Shown piece by piece: positions 33,693-44,865 of a DNA stretch of 64,000 nt (position 1 is the stretch's first letter; each line of letters begins with the position of its first letter). The stretch is taken from NCBI RefSeq assembly GCF_000010725.1, contig NC_013855.1, positions 310,001 through 374,000 of the forward strand. The letters run 5' to 3'. Made by a program: the position numbers and the translations under genes. The notes beneath the pieces were generated by a model. The model did not search any database. It had not been told where the DNA came from and saw nothing but the letters and a program-made list of their open reading frames with translations. This stretch comes from Azospirillum sp. B510 (lineage in GTDB: Bacteria; Pseudomonadota; Alphaproteobacteria; Azospirillales; Azospirillaceae).

Positions 33693-33711
33693 AACTCAGG
33701 CGTACCAATAC

Positions 33712-33747
33712 AAAAGCCCCTCTCCGGCAATCCGGAGAGGGGCTTTT
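33712..33747. terminator. Bidirectional intrinsic terminator
   Basis: AAAAGCCCCTCTCCGG, loop CAAT, CCGGAGAGGGGCTTTT between the convergent depolymerase operon and eno. A 16-bp perfect stem with A and T tracts. Confidence 0.9.
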
Positions 33748-33763
33748 CATTACCCTAAACCGC

Positions 33764-35188
<1,425 letters not shown>

Positions 35189-35971
35189 TCAGAGGAACCC
35201 CTCCACCATCGTCGCGAATTCGGCCGGCCGTTCGGCGTGCAGCCAGTGCCCGACCCCCTCGATCATGCGGATGTCCGCCTTGGGAAAATGGCGGCGGATG
35301 GCGTCGTGATGCTCCGGCCGGATATAGTCCGACGCGCCGCCGCCGATGAAAAGGGTGGGGCCGTCATAGCGGGTGGCGCCGAAATCAGGAAAGCCGATCA
35401 GGCCGGCCATGTTCGCGGCGATGGAGTCGAGGTTGATCCGCCAGGAGAAGGCGCCATTCTCCAGAACCAGATTCTGCATCAGGAAGGAGCGCAGCGGCGC
35501 CTCCGGCACGGCGTCGGTCAGTTGGGCCTCGACCTCAGGCCGGCGGGTGACGCCCTCCAGCTTCGCGGCCTTCATGGCGGCGACATAGGGGGCGTGGGTG
35601 TGGGTGTAGGGAACCGGGGCGATGTCGGCGACCACCAGCCGCTCCACCCGGTCGGGATGGGCCAGCGCCAGGGCCATGGCGGTCTTGCCGCCCATCGAAT
35701 GGCCGACCACGGTGGCGCGGGCGAAGCCGCGGTCGTCGAGGAAGCGCAGCACGTCGGCCGCCATCTCCGGATAGCTCATGCCGTCGGCCCAGGGAGCGCC
35801 GCCATGATTGCGCAGGTCGAGCGCATAGACCCGGTGCGTCTCGCCGAAGCGGCGGGCCAGCGTCTGCCAGTTGCGGGCCGACCCGAACAGGCCGTGCAGG
35901 ACCAGCATCGGCGTTCCGCCATTGGCTTCGCCGGCTTCCAGATAGGTCAGGGGGAGGGCTTGCTGCGGCAT
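35189..35971 (-). CDS. Alpha/beta hydrolase (YbfF-like)
   Basis: 260 aa. LVLHGLFGSARNWQTLARRF at the oxyanion loop, DLRNHGGAPWADGMSYPEMA, nucleophile elbow GHSMGG and the catalytic His in EGVGHWLHAE. This pattern is typical of YbfF/esterase-type alpha/beta hydrolases that cleave acyl-CoA or short esters. ATG 35971 has AAGGCCCC upstream. It is 147 bp downstream-strand of eno, with no clear functional link to it. Confidence 0.9.
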   Translation of the reverse strand: MPQQALPLTYLEAGEANGGTPMLVLHGLFGSARNWQTLARRFGETHRVYALDLRNHGGAPWADGMSYPEMAADVLRFLDDRGFARATVVGHSMGGKTAMALALAHPDRVERLVVADIAPVPYTHTHAPYVAAMKAAKLEGVTRRPEVEAQLTDAVPEAPLRSFLMQNLVLENGAFSWRINLDSIAANMAGLIGFPDFGATRYDGPTLFIGGGASDYIRPEHHDAIRRHFPKADIRMIEGVGHWLHAERPAEFATMVEGFL

Positions 35972-36103
35972 GTCGGGGCCTTCGACCGTGGGGGGATTGA
36001 GATGCGTTCTGGACGAATGCGGGCGGCGATCCTATGACGAACGCGGCCGCATCGCTAGGATGCGGCCGGGCATCATCCGCATCACAGAAGCGACCCTGCC
36101 ATC

Positions 36104-37654
36104 GTGTTCCGTCATATCCTGTCCGTCGGCGGCCTGACTCTGGCCAGCCGGGTGCTTGGCTTCCTGCGCGACGTGCTGACCGCGGCGCTGCTCGGCGCCG
36201 GGCCGGTGGCCGACGCCTTCTTCGTCGCCTTCCGCCTGCCGAATCACTTCCGCGCCCTGTTCGCCGAGGGCGCCTTCAACTCCGCCTTCGTGCCGCTGTT
36301 CTCGGGCAAGCTGGTGCAGGATGGCGCCGCCGCCGCCCGCCGTTTCGCCGACGAGGTGATGACCCTGCTGGTCATCGTGCAACTGCTGCTGCTGCTGGCG
36401 GTGCTGGCCTTCATGCCGCAGTTCATGACGGTGTTCGCCCCCGGCTTCGCCGACGAGCCGGAGAAGTTCCGGCTGGCGGTGCTGTTCACCAGCATCACTT
36501 TCCCCTATCTGCTGCTGATCTCGCTGGTGTCGCTCTATGGCGGCGTGCTGAACAGCATGAGCCGTTTCGGCTCGGCCGCCGCCGCCCCCATCCTGATGAA
36601 TCTGTGCCTGATCGCGGCGCTGGTGGTCGGCACGCCGCTGATGCCCACCGCCGGCCATGCGCTGTCCTGGGGGGTGCTGGCGTCCGGTGTCGCGCAGTAT
36701 CTCTATCTGGCCTGGGACGCCCGGCGGGCCGACATGGCCCTGCGGCCGGTCATGCCGCGCCTGTCGACCGACGTGAAGCGATTCCTGGCGGTGTTGGGGC
36801 CGGCGGCGTTGGGCTCCGGCCTGACCCAGATCAGCCTGTTCGCCGACACGCTGATCGCCTCGGCCCTGCCGACGGGGGCGGTGTCCTATCTCTATTACGC
36901 CGACCGGCTGAACCAGCTGCCGCTGGGGGTGATCGGCATCGCCGTCGGCACCGTTCTGTTGCCGGAGATGTCCAAGCGCATCAAGAGCGGTGACGAGGCC
37001 GGCGCGGTCGACAGCCAGAACCGCGCCATCGAACTGTCGCTGGTGATGACCTTGCCGGCGGCCATCGCCTTTCTGGTGGCCGGCATGCCGATCCTGTCGG
37101 TGTTGTTCCAGCGCGGCGCCTTCGGTCCGTCGGATGCCGCCGCCTCCGCCCTCACCCTGCAGGCCTACGCCTTGGGCCTGCCGGCCTTCGTGGTGATCCG
37201 CAGCCTGGTCAACGGCTTCTACGCCCGCCACGACACGGCGACGCCGGTGCGGGTGGCGCTGGTGGCGGTCGGCATCAATGTGGCGCTGAAGCTGGTGCTG
37301 ATGGGTCCGCTGGCCCAGGTCGGGCTGGCGGTCGCCACCTCGGTCGGCGCCTGGGTGAATGCCGGGCTGCTGGCGCTGCTGCTGCACCGCCGCGGCCTGT
37401 TCCGTGCCGATGCGCGGCTGATCCGCAACCTGCCGCGCATGGCCGCCGCCGCCACGGTCATGGCCGGCGTGCTGTGGCTGGCGACAGAGCGGCTCGCCCC
37501 CTGGCTCGATGCCGTCGGATTGGCGGAGCGGCTGGGCGGTCTGACGGTGCTGGCGCTGGTCGGGCTGGCGGTCTACGCCGTCGCCGCCCTGTCGCTCGGG
37601 CTGGTGCGGCGCAGCGACCTCGGCCGCCTGCGCCGCCGCCGGGCGAAGGCGTGA
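36104..37654 (+). CDS. murJ: Lipid II flippase MurJ (MviN)
   Basis: 516 aa integral membrane protein of the MATE/MOP superfamily with about 14 spans. It flips the peptidoglycan precursor lipid II across the inner membrane. The start GTG 36104 opens with FRHILSVGGLTLASRVLGFL and RDVLTAALLGAGPVADAFFV; FRLPNHFRALFAEGAFNSAF is the characteristic MurJ block, and YYADRLNQLPLGVIGIAVGT is the second. It stands alone, without glnD in front. Confidence 0.96.
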   Translation: MFRHILSVGGLTLASRVLGFLRDVLTAALLGAGPVADAFFVAFRLPNHFRALFAEGAFNSAFVPLFSGKLVQDGAAAARRFADEVMTLLVIVQLLLLLAVLAFMPQFMTVFAPGFADEPEKFRLAVLFTSITFPYLLLISLVSLYGGVLNSMSRFGSAAAAPILMNLCLIAALVVGTPLMPTAGHALSWGVLASGVAQYLYLAWDARRADMALRPVMPRLSTDVKRFLAVLGPAALGSGLTQISLFADTLIASALPTGAVSYLYYADRLNQLPLGVIGIAVGTVLLPEMSKRIKSGDEAGAVDSQNRAIELSLVMTLPAAIAFLVAGMPILSVLFQRGAFGPSDAAASALTLQAYALGLPAFVVIRSLVNGFYARHDTATPVRVALVAVGINVALKLVLMGPLAQVGLAVATSVGAWVNAGLLALLLHRRGLFRADARLIRNLPRMAAAATVMAGVLWLATERLAPWLDAVGLAERLGGLTVLALVGLAVYAVAALSLGLVRRSDLGRLRRRRAKA

Positions 37655-37655
37655 G

Positions 37656-38498
37656 TTACCCTTCGGTCTGCAACGGCCGTTGCGGATCGGCGCTCCATTC
37701 CGACATCGAGCCGTCATAGAGCCGGACGCCCGGCACTCCGGCGATTTCGCTCAACGCGAACCAGGAGACCGAGGCGAGGTGTCCGGTGTTGCAGAAGGTG
37801 ATCGGCTGGCCCCCTAGCGGCAATCCGGCCTGCCCGGCCAGCGCCCTCACCGTCTCGGCCGTGGCGAAGCGATGGTCGGCCGCCGAGAAGAGCGGGGCGA
37901 TGTCGAGGTTCACCGCGCCGGGAAGGGTGCCGGCGGCGCGGGCCTGCGGGCTCTTGGCCTTGCCGGCGAACTGCTCGGCGGAGCGGGCGTCGTGCAATGG
38001 CGTTCCGCCGTCCTTCACCGCCGTCTCGACCTGCTCCAGGGTGGCGCGCAAATCGGTGCGGGGACGGGCGGTGAAAATCGTCGGCTTGCGTGTCGCCGGT
38101 TGAGCGGTCAGCGGCCCGCCGACCGCCGTCCAGGCGGCGAAGCCGCCATCCAGCACCGACACCGCGTCGTGGCCCAGCATCTTGAAGGTCCAATGGACGC
38201 GGGTGGCGTTGCCCATGTCGGAGGCGTTGGCGCCGGCCGCCACCAGAACCACATGGTCACCATTGCCGATGCCGAGACAGCCGATCAGCCCCTCCAGCAC
38301 CGTCACGTCCGGCAACATCCCGGCGCCGCCGCCAACTACCGTCCGCCAGCCGGCTGTTGCGTAATCGGAATGAACCGCTTCCGGAATGAAGCCGCCAGCC
38401 GGCGGGGTTCGCACGTCGAGGACGACGATGCCGGGAGTGGCGAGCCGGCCTTTCAGCCAGGAGGCGTCCACAAGGGGGGAGGTGCTGCTGTCGGTCAT
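37656..38498 (-). CDS. Rhodanese-type sulfurtransferase (two domains)
   Basis: 280 aa with tandem rhodanese domains. The first (about 10-125) is the inactive type; the second has the active cysteine in TFCNTGHLASVS (Cys236). The active-site loop CNTGHL differs from CGSGVT (mercaptopyruvate) and CRxGxR (thiosulfate) types, so donor specificity is open. Signatures: VVLDVRTPPAGGFIPEAVHS and PGAVNLDIAPLF. The ATG at 38498 begins MTDSSTSPLVDASWLKG; a frame open to 38942 runs back through the fliN-like gene's promoter. Confidence 0.87.
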   Translation of the reverse strand: MTDSSTSPLVDASWLKGRLATPGIVVLDVRTPPAGGFIPEAVHSDYATAGWRTVVGGGAGMLPDVTVLEGLIGCLGIGNGDHVVLVAAGANASDMGNATRVHWTFKMLGHDAVSVLDGGFAAWTAVGGPLTAQPATRKPTIFTARPRTDLRATLEQVETAVKDGGTPLHDARSAEQFAGKAKSPQARAAGTLPGAVNLDIAPLFSAADHRFATAETVRALAGQAGLPLGGQPITFCNTGHLASVSWFALSEIAGVPGVRLYDGSMSEWSADPQRPLQTEG

Positions 38499-38543
38499 CA
38501 GGATGAACCCGGTTCCGGTTGATCGATGCCCTTGCTCGGCGGG

Positions 38544-38567
38544 TTTCATTGCGTAAACGCAATGAAA
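38544..38567. promoter_or_regulatory. Perfect 24-bp inverted repeat
   Basis: TTTCATTGCGT, AA, ACGCAATGAAA: two 11-bp arms. It is 46 bp upstream of the sulfurtransferase start and about 200 bp before the divergent fliN-like gene. There is no T-tract, so it looks more like an operator than a terminator. Confidence 0.55.
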
Positions 38568-38686
38568 AACCTCCGGGCCGGCGGAGGCCTGCCGTCCTGG
38601 GCGCGGCCGACAGTGTGGGCGAAGCGGCGGGCCGGGGAAAGCCCAATCTTGTCGCAACATCGGCCAACGGTTGGCCGGCGGTCGGG

Positions 38687-38716
38687 TTGTCCACCGGCCC
38701 GTCCAGGGTGTATATT
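38687..38716 (+). promoter_or_regulatory. Candidate sigma-70 promoter of the fliN-like gene
   Basis: TTGTCC at 38687-38692, an 18-base spacer and TATATT at 38711-38716; the gene starts at 38769. Confidence 0.45.
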
Positions 38717-38768
38717 GCCCGCGCTCGGGTAAGACAGCGCCCGTTCCCGCGCAGGAGCTTGGACAGCC

Positions 38769-39071
38769 ATGGCCAACATCGATGATCTGCTGGGCGCGTC
38801 CGATCCCAATGATGGCGACGCCTCGTCCTTCGCCATCGGCGACGCCCCGGTCGAGATCAAGGTCGTCATCGGCACCGCCATGCTCCGCGTCCGCGACCTG
38901 CTGAAGCTGGGCCGCGGCGCCGTCGTCGAGCTGGACCGCCATTTGAAGGACCCGACCGACGTCTATGTCGAGGGTGTGCTGGTCGCCCGTGGCGAGGTCG
39001 CGATCATCGATGACAAGATCGGCGTCACCTTGACGGACTTCATCAAGTCCAGCCGCGAGTGGAAGCGCTGA
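38769..39071 (+). CDS. fliN: FliN-like SpoA-domain protein (second copy)
   Basis: 100 aa consisting of a single SpoA/FliN surface-presentation domain (about 27-97): VEIKVVIGTAMLRVRDLLKL, GRGAVVELDRHLKDPTDVYV, VARGEVAIIDDKIGVTLTDF. FliN forms the lower C-ring of the flagellar switch. A second, clearly related FliN is encoded at 59499-59816 in the main flagellar operon; the LLKLGRGAVVELDR core is identical in both. This copy has a shorter N-terminus and no flagellar neighbours. It may serve a second flagellar system or be an alternative switch subunit. Confidence 0.88.
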   Translation: MANIDDLLGASDPNDGDASSFAIGDAPVEIKVVIGTAMLRVRDLLKLGRGAVVELDRHLKDPTDVYVEGVLVARGEVAIIDDKIGVTLTDFIKSSREWKR

Positions 39072-39221
39072 CAGTGATATATCATCGTTGTCGCTGCTTC
39101 ATTCCGTAGCAGCCGCAACCGCTGTGATGTCTTGACGGCGGGCGATGGCATCTGGTCTCGTTGAGTGCGGTCGTGGGATGTGCCGTCGCCGACGGCGTCG
39201 CCGGCCCCGGAGAGCGACGCC

Positions 39222-40481
39222 ATGTCCGATCAAGCCGTCTCCCCATCCTCCTGCCTGCCGCGCCATTTTTCCAATCCCCATGCCGACCATGAGCGGGTCT
39301 ACGGCCCGTCGGAACGCGCGATCCTCAGCCGCGCCGCCTTCGAGGAGGCGATGGCGGAGATCGGCGCCTGGCCCGGCTATACGCCCACCCCGCTGCGTTC
39401 CCTGCCCGGACTGGCGCGCGAGGCCGGGATCGACCGCCTCTGGTACAAGGATGAAAGCGCGCGTTTCGCCACCGGCAGCTTCAAGGCGTTGGGTGGAGCG
39501 TACGCCGTGCTCCGGCTGCTCGTGCGGGAGGTGACGGCGCGCGTGCCCGGTGTCCCGGTGACCGCGCTGGACCTCGTCGTCGGCCATTACGCCAGGGTGA
39601 CCCGGACGCTGACCGTCACCACCGCCACCGACGGCAACCACGGCCGGTCGGTCGCCTGGGGCGCGCAGGTGTTCGGCTGCAATTGCGTGGTGTATGTGCC
39701 CGACGCCTGTACGCCCGGCCGCCGTGCCGCCATCGAGGCGTACGGGGCGCGGCTGGTCGTGGTCGAGGGGTCATACGACGAGGCGGTGCGGCGTGCCGCC
39801 GCCGATGCGGCGGAACAGGACTGGTTCGTCGTCTCCGACACCTCCTACACCGGCTATATGGACATCCCGCGCGACGTGATGCAGGGCTACACCGTGATGG
39901 TGGAGGAGGCGATCTCCCAACTGCCGGCCAGCGAGCGGCCGACCCATGTCTTCGTGCAGGGTGGGGTCGGTGGGCTGGCGGCCGCGGTCTGCGGCCATCT
40001 GTGGGAGAGTTGGGGGCGCCAGCGTCCGCGCTTCGTGGTAGTCGAGCCGCACAATGCCGACTGCCTGTACCAGAGTGCCGTCGCCGGCCGGCCGATGCAT
40101 TCGAAGGGCAATCTGGACACGGTGATGTCCGGGCTGGCCTGCGGCGAGGTCTCGCTGTTGGCCTGGGCGATCCTGGAACGCGGCGCCGACGATTTCCTGA
40201 CCATTCCCGACGAGGGGGCGGCGGTGGCCATGCGCAAGCTGGCGGAGGGCAGGCACGGCGGCCGCCCGATCGTGGCCGGCGAATCCGGTGTCGCCGGGCT
40301 GGCCGGGCTGCTCTGCGCCGCGGCGCACGAGGAGACCCGCCTTGCGCTGGGCCTCGTACCCGACGCGCGGGTGCTGGTGTTCGGGACCGAAGGCGCGACC
40401 GATCCGGAGGTGTATCAGCGGCTCGTCGGCTGCTCGCCGGAGATGGTGGCCGACGGGATGCTCAGCGCAGCAGGTCGGTGA
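39222..40481 (+). CDS. dpaL: Diaminopropionate ammonia-lyase
   Basis: 419 aa PLP enzyme that eliminates ammonia from 2,3-diaminopropionate to give pyruvate. WYKDESARFATGSFKALGGA carries the PLP lysine (Lys88). TATDGNHGRSVAWGAQVFGC and VQGGVGGLAAAVCGHLWESW are family blocks, and the end has VFGTEGATDPEVYQRLVG. GGAGAG precedes ATG 39222. Its 3' end overlaps the convergent ClpP-like gene by 20 bp. No transporter or regulator of diaminopropionate use is adjacent. Confidence 0.92.
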   Translation: MSDQAVSPSSCLPRHFSNPHADHERVYGPSERAILSRAAFEEAMAEIGAWPGYTPTPLRSLPGLAREAGIDRLWYKDESARFATGSFKALGGAYAVLRLLVREVTARVPGVPVTALDLVVGHYARVTRTLTVTTATDGNHGRSVAWGAQVFGCNCVVYVPDACTPGRRAAIEAYGARLVVVEGSYDEAVRRAAADAAEQDWFVVSDTSYTGYMDIPRDVMQGYTVMVEEAISQLPASERPTHVFVQGGVGGLAAAVCGHLWESWGRQRPRFVVVEPHNADCLYQSAVAGRPMHSKGNLDTVMSGLACGEVSLLAWAILERGADDFLTIPDEGAAVAMRKLAEGRHGGRPIVAGESGVAGLAGLLCAAAHEETRLALGLVPDARVLVFGTEGATDPEVYQRLVGCSPEMVADGMLSAAGR

Positions 40482-41157
40482 CGATGTTGGCGCCGTCGGC
40501 GCTCAGCCGGTCGGCTGTTTCGCGATGGTCGTGGGCGCCTGAGAAGCCACCCTCCGCGGTCACGCGCCGGATCCAGCCCGGCGACGCGCCGAGTGACACC
40601 AGGCGGTCCACCATCATCTGGGTGGAGCGCATGGTCATCCGGCCATTCTCGGCCATACGCGGGGCATGCACCATGAACTCCGCCCGCGGGGCGGCATAGC
40701 GCGGATAGCCGGCCAGATAGAGGCCGACGCACATGCTTTCGCAGGACTCGCCGTCGCGCACCCGGGTGGCGACCGGCCGTCCGCTCTGGCGTTCCGCCAG
40801 AACGGCGTCGATCATCCGATAGCCGGCGGCGGTGAAGCCGCCGGGGCTCGACAGTTCGATCACCAGTGGCCGGCGGGCCGGCAGGGCATGCAGGGCGTCG
40901 ACGAAGCCGCGTTCCGCCCCCGGTGTGATGATGCCGTCCAGCCGCAGGATGGTGAGGTCGTCCTGATCGTTGCGGGACAGGGCCGCATCGGGGAAGTCCG
41001 GCGATGCTGGCGCGGCGGCGGCGGGAAGGGTGGGCGCCGGGCTGAAAGAAAGTCCGTCCGGCTGGGTGGCGGCATGGCCGATTGCGGCACCCGCGATCAG
41101 CAGCGCGCCCAGACCGCAACCGAACCCGATCTTCCGCATCAACGTCCGTACCGACAT
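40462..41157 (-). CDS. Exported ClpP-fold (crotonase-like) protein
   Basis: 231 aa. The N-terminus (MSVRTLMRKIGFGCGLGALL then IAGAAIGHA) is a signal peptide or membrane anchor. The rest resembles periplasmic ClpP/SppA-like proteins: LVIELSSPGGFTAAGYRMID, then DGESCESMCVGLYLAGYPRY, with MVHAPRMAENGRM. In this family a serine follows the C-x-S pattern, here CES, and the ELSSPGG strand positions the oxyanion. A peptidase role is likely but unproven. It is divergent from gatB. Confidence 0.7.
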   Translation of the reverse strand: MSVRTLMRKIGFGCGLGALLIAGAAIGHAATQPDGLSFSPAPTLPAAAAPASPDFPDAALSRNDQDDLTILRLDGIITPGAERGFVDALHALPARRPLVIELSSPGGFTAAGYRMIDAVLAERQSGRPVATRVRDGESCESMCVGLYLAGYPRYAAPRAEFMVHAPRMAENGRMTMRSTQMMVDRLVSLGASPGWIRRVTAEGGFSGAHDHRETADRLSADGANIVTDLLR

Positions 41158-41389
41158 CAGACTCTCCTGCGCTCGACCCGATAAGCGTGGCTGGCAAAGC
41201 TTGCCCGAGGGTTAACGGTTGGTCTCCGGACGGCCGCGCAAAGGGGGTAGGGAGCGCGCGGCGCGATAAAGCGTGCGCGCGGGCGCAAAGGGCGTTAGAA
41301 GAAACAGGATTCCAAGGGTATGGCCGGGGGCGTCCTTTCCAGGGTGGTGCCCGGCCGGTCCCGTGCCGTGAACGTCGAAGAGCGGAACG

Positions 41390-42841
41390 ATGTCGTACAT
41401 CCAGGGTGAAACGGGCGATTGGGAAGTCGTGATCGGGCTTGAGGTCCATGCCCAGGTGATTTCGAACGCGAAGCTGTTCTCCGGCTCCGCCACCGAATTC
41501 GGGGCCGCGCCGAACAGCCAGGTCAGCTTCGTCGACGCCGCGTTCCCCGGCATGCTGCCCGTCATCAACGAATATTGCGTCGAACAGGCGGTGCGCACCG
41601 GTCTGGGCCTGAAGGCCGAGATCAACCTGCACTCGGTCTTCGACCGCAAGAACTATTTCTATGCCGACCTGCCGCAGGGCTACCAGATCAGCCAGTTCCT
41701 GCAGCCGATCGTCGGCAAGGGCGAGATCGTGCTCGACCTGCCGGACGGCACCAGCCGCACCGTCGGCGTCACCCGCCTGCATCTGGAGCAGGACGCCGGC
41801 AAGTCGCTGCACGACCAGCACCCGTCCAAGAGCTACATCGACCTGAACCGGTCCGGCGTGGCGTTGATGGAGATCGTGTCGGAGCCGGATATGCGCAGTT
41901 CGGAGGAGGCGGGCGCCTATGTGCGCAAGCTGCGCTCGATCCTGCGCTATCTCGGCACCTGCGACGGCAACATGGAGGAAGGCTCCATGCGCTGCGACGT
42001 CAACGTGTCGGTGCGCAAGCCGGGCGCCCCCTTCGGCACCCGTTGCGAGATCAAGAACGTCAACTCGATCCGCTTCGTCATGCAGGCGATCGAGTATGAG
42101 GCGCGCCGCCAGATCGAGATCATCGAGGAGGGCGGCAAGATCGACCAGGAGACCCGTTTGTGGGACACGACCAAGTTCGTGACCCGCTCGATGCGGTCGA
42201 AGGAAGAGGCGCACGACTACCGCTATTTCCCCGACCCCGACCTGCTGCCGCTCGAACTCGACGCGGAATGGGTGGAGGACATCAAGAAGACCCTGCCCGA
42301 ACTGCCGGATGACAAGAAGGCCCGCTTCATCGAGGATTACAAGCTGTCGGTCTATGACGCCGGCGTGCTGGTTTCTGAGAAGTCGAAGGCCGACTATTTC
42401 GAGACGGTGGCCAAGGGCCGCGATCCCAAGCTGGCCTCCAACTGGGTCACCGGCGAACTGTTCGGCTATCTGAACAAGGCTGGCAAGGAGATCGAGGAAA
42501 GCCCGGTGTCTGCCGAGAATCTCGGTGGCCTGATCGATCTGATCGCCGACAACACCATCTCCGGCCGTATCGCCAAGGAGGTGTTCGAGGCGATGTTCGA
42601 AACCGGCGGGAAGGCGGCCGACATCGTCGAGAAGAAGGGCCTGCGCCAGGTGACCGACACCAGCGCCATCGAAGGCTCGATCGACGCCGTTCTTGCGGCC
42701 AACCCCGACAAGGTGGCGGAGTTCCGCAGCGGCAAGGACAAGCTGTTCGGCTTCTTCGTCGGCCAGGTGATGAAGGCGACCCAGGGCAAGGCCAATCCGG
42801 CCATGGTCAATGAGATCCTGACCAGTAAATTGAAAGGCTGA
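41390..42841 (+). CDS. gatB: Asp/Glu-tRNA amidotransferase subunit B
   Basis: 483 aa, full length. GatB binds and transamidates misacylated Glu-tRNA(Gln) or Asp-tRNA(Asn) with ammonia from GatA. Signatures: [58 protein letters not shown] and [15 protein letters not shown]; the C-terminal tRNA-binding tail domain is complete. No gatA or gatC is adjacent. A strong terminator follows. Confidence 0.97.
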   Translation: MSYIQGETGDWEVVIGLEVHAQVISNAKLFSGSATEFGAAPNSQVSFVDAAFPGMLPVINEYCVEQAVRTGLGLKAEINLHSVFDRKNYFYADLPQGYQISQFLQPIVGKGEIVLDLPDGTSRTVGVTRLHLEQDAGKSLHDQHPSKSYIDLNRSGVALMEIVSEPDMRSSEEAGAYVRKLRSILRYLGTCDGNMEEGSMRCDVNVSVRKPGAPFGTRCEIKNVNSIRFVMQAIEYEARRQIEIIEEGGKIDQETRLWDTTKFVTRSMRSKEEAHDYRYFPDPDLLPLELDAEWVEDIKKTLPELPDDKKARFIEDYKLSVYDAGVLVSEKSKADYFETVAKGRDPKLASNWVTGELFGYLNKAGKEIEESPVSAENLGGLIDLIADNTISGRIAKEVFEAMFETGGKAADIVEKKGLRQVTDTSAIEGSIDAVLAANPDKVAEFRSGKDKLFGFFVGQVMKATQGKANPAMVNEILTSKLKG

Positions 42842-42890
42842 GCGGCCGAGCCCCGTTGACGGGACCGATGGTTTCCTCCGGTCCGAAAGA

Positions 42891-42921
42891 AAGCCCCTCC
42901 GCCCGGCGGAGGGGCTTTTTT
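42891..42921 (+). terminator. Intrinsic terminator of gatB
   Basis: AAGCCCCTCCGC, three bases, GCGGAGGGGCTT followed by TTTT: a perfect 12-bp stem with a U-tract 50 bp after the stop. Confidence 0.9.
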
Positions 42922-43007
42922 CAGGCCTGTCCCCCGTCGGTACGGTAAGGCCGCAGTTGAATTTTTCCGGTTTCCATCGCCACAGTGCTGGAAACGGTGG
43001 AGGAACC

Positions 43008-44804
43008 ATGGCGGCGGAGCCGGTGATGGTGGCGCTGGCGGTTGGTGCCGTCGGCGGTCTGCTCGGAATGCTGCTGGGCCTGCATGCCGGGCGCCGGTCG
43101 GCTCGGCGCCCGTTGCCGACCGCCACCTCCGCCGTCACCGTGTCCGGCATCCCCGTCCATGATCCGGAGATCGGCCAGCGGCTGGAGATGGCGCTGGAGG
43201 CCACCGGCGCCGCGGTGTGGGATGCCGATCTGGTGGCCGGCACCTGCTGGTGGTCGGACACCTTCCCCCGCATGCTGGGTTACCGCAGCCGCCCACCGAT
43301 GCCTCCCGACTTCTGGGAGCGCCGCCTGCACCCGGAAGACCGCGACCGTGTGCTGGCCCACATCGCCTCGCATCTGGCGGGGGAGACGTCCGCTTATGCC
43401 TACAGCTACCGCCTGCGGCACGAGGGCGGCGGTTGGGTCTGGATCGCCGCCAAGGGCCGCGCCTTCCGCGACGAGAGCGGGCGGGCCGTGCGCTATGCCG
43501 GCATCATGACCGACATCACCGAGTCCCGTCGCCAGGAGGAACGGCTGCGCGCCAGCGAGGAGCGGCTGCTGAAGATCATGGAGGCGGCGCCCATCGCGGT
43601 GAATGTGACGACGCGCGATGGCCGCTGGCTGTTCTGCAATGCCCAGTCGGTCCGGCTGATGGGGCGTGACCGGACGGAGCTGATGCGCACGCCGGTGGCG
43701 GAGCTTTACGACGATCCCGCCGACCGTGAGGCGCTGATTGCCCGATTCGACCGCGAAGGGGCATTCCGCAATGTCGAGATCAGGTTCCGCCGCCCGGACG
43801 GCAGCATCGTCTGGGCTTTGTCGTCCTGGAACAGCATCGAGCTGGACGGCGAATCGGCGTTGCTGACCTGGCTCTATGACATCACCGACCGCAAGGCTGT
43901 CGAATCGGCGATGATCCAGGCGCGCGAGGAGGCCGAACAGGCGCTGGCCGACCTGCGGGAGGCGCAGGAAAGCCTGATCCAGGCCGAGACCATGGCCTCG
44001 CTCGGCCAGCTGGTTGCCGGGGTGGCGCATGAGATCAACACGCCGATCGGCATCGGCCTGACCGCCGCCAGCCATATTGGCGAACAGGCGCAGATTCTGC
44101 GGGAGCGTTTCACCGGCAACGCGCTGCGGCGGTCGGAATTCCTGGAATTCCTGGATGGCTTGAGCGAAAGCAGCCGCCTGCTGATGGCCAACATCGACCG
44201 TGCCGCATCGCTGGTCCAGAGCTTCAAACAGGTGGCTGTCGACCAGTCCTCCGGTGACCGTCGGGTGTTCGAGCTGGGAAGCTATATCCGCGAGCTGCTG
44301 TTCTCGCTGCGTCCCCGGTTGAAACGCACCAATCTGACCGTGGCGGTCGAGTGCGACGACGACCTGACGATGGACAGCTTTCCCGGCGCGCTGGGACAGG
44401 TGCTGACCAATCTGGTCATCAACGCCGTCATACATGCCTATGGCGACGGCGACCGTCTGTCCGACAGGGGGGGCGACCGCTTGGCCGAAAGACCGGACGG
44501 GACGATCAGGATCATCGCGCAACCCGATGGCCGGGACAAGGTGCGCATCGACTTCGTCGACGACGGTGTCGGCATCGCGCCGGAGCATCTTTCGAAGGTT
44601 TTCGACCCCTTCTTCACCACCAAGCGCGGGCAAGGAGGGTCTGGCCTGGGCCTGCACATCGTGTTCAACACCGTCACCGGCCCATTGGGCGGTACGGTGT
44701 CCGTACAGTCCTGGCCGGGGCAGGGCACGCGCTTCACCATGCTGCTCCCCCGCGAGGCGCCAGCCTTGCAGCCGGCGGCGGTTCAGGAACCGGCGTTGGG
44801 GTGA
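43008..44804 (+). CDS. PAS-domain sensor histidine kinase
   Basis: 598 aa from ATG 43008 (GGAGGA upstream). One hydrophobic N-terminal segment (VMVALAVGAVGGLLGMLLGL) may tether it to the membrane. Two PAS domains (about 50-175 and 185-310; VRYAGIMTDITESRRQ ends the first) are followed by a coiled coil and HisKA with His341 in VAGVAHEINTPIGIG. The HATPase has the N box (VLTNLVINAVIHAYGD) and G boxes. It lacks a receiver. No response regulator is adjacent, so its partner is unknown. Confidence 0.9.
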   Translation: MAAEPVMVALAVGAVGGLLGMLLGLHAGRRSARRPLPTATSAVTVSGIPVHDPEIGQRLEMALEATGAAVWDADLVAGTCWWSDTFPRMLGYRSRPPMPPDFWERRLHPEDRDRVLAHIASHLAGETSAYAYSYRLRHEGGGWVWIAAKGRAFRDESGRAVRYAGIMTDITESRRQEERLRASEERLLKIMEAAPIAVNVTTRDGRWLFCNAQSVRLMGRDRTELMRTPVAELYDDPADREALIARFDREGAFRNVEIRFRRPDGSIVWALSSWNSIELDGESALLTWLYDITDRKAVESAMIQAREEAEQALADLREAQESLIQAETMASLGQLVAGVAHEINTPIGIGLTAASHIGEQAQILRERFTGNALRRSEFLEFLDGLSESSRLLMANIDRAASLVQSFKQVAVDQSSGDRRVFELGSYIRELLFSLRPRLKRTNLTVAVECDDDLTMDSFPGALGQVLTNLVINAVIHAYGDGDRLSDRGGDRLAERPDGTIRIIAQPDGRDKVRIDFVDDGVGIAPEHLSKVFDPFFTTKRGQGGSGLGLHIVFNTVTGPLGGTVSVQSWPGQGTRFTMLLPREAPALQPAAVQEPALG

Positions 44805-44865
44805 CGCGGAAGCGTCATCAAGCCCGCTCGCGGGCGGGGGATCGGCGGTGATCGCGGTTGGCGGA

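Noticed and set aside
40415..43273. 952-codon minus-strand frame across gatB
   Set aside because: It overlaps gatB and the start of the sensor kinase on the opposite strand and merges unrelated regions; only the ClpP-like gene at 40462-41157 (different frame) is real there.
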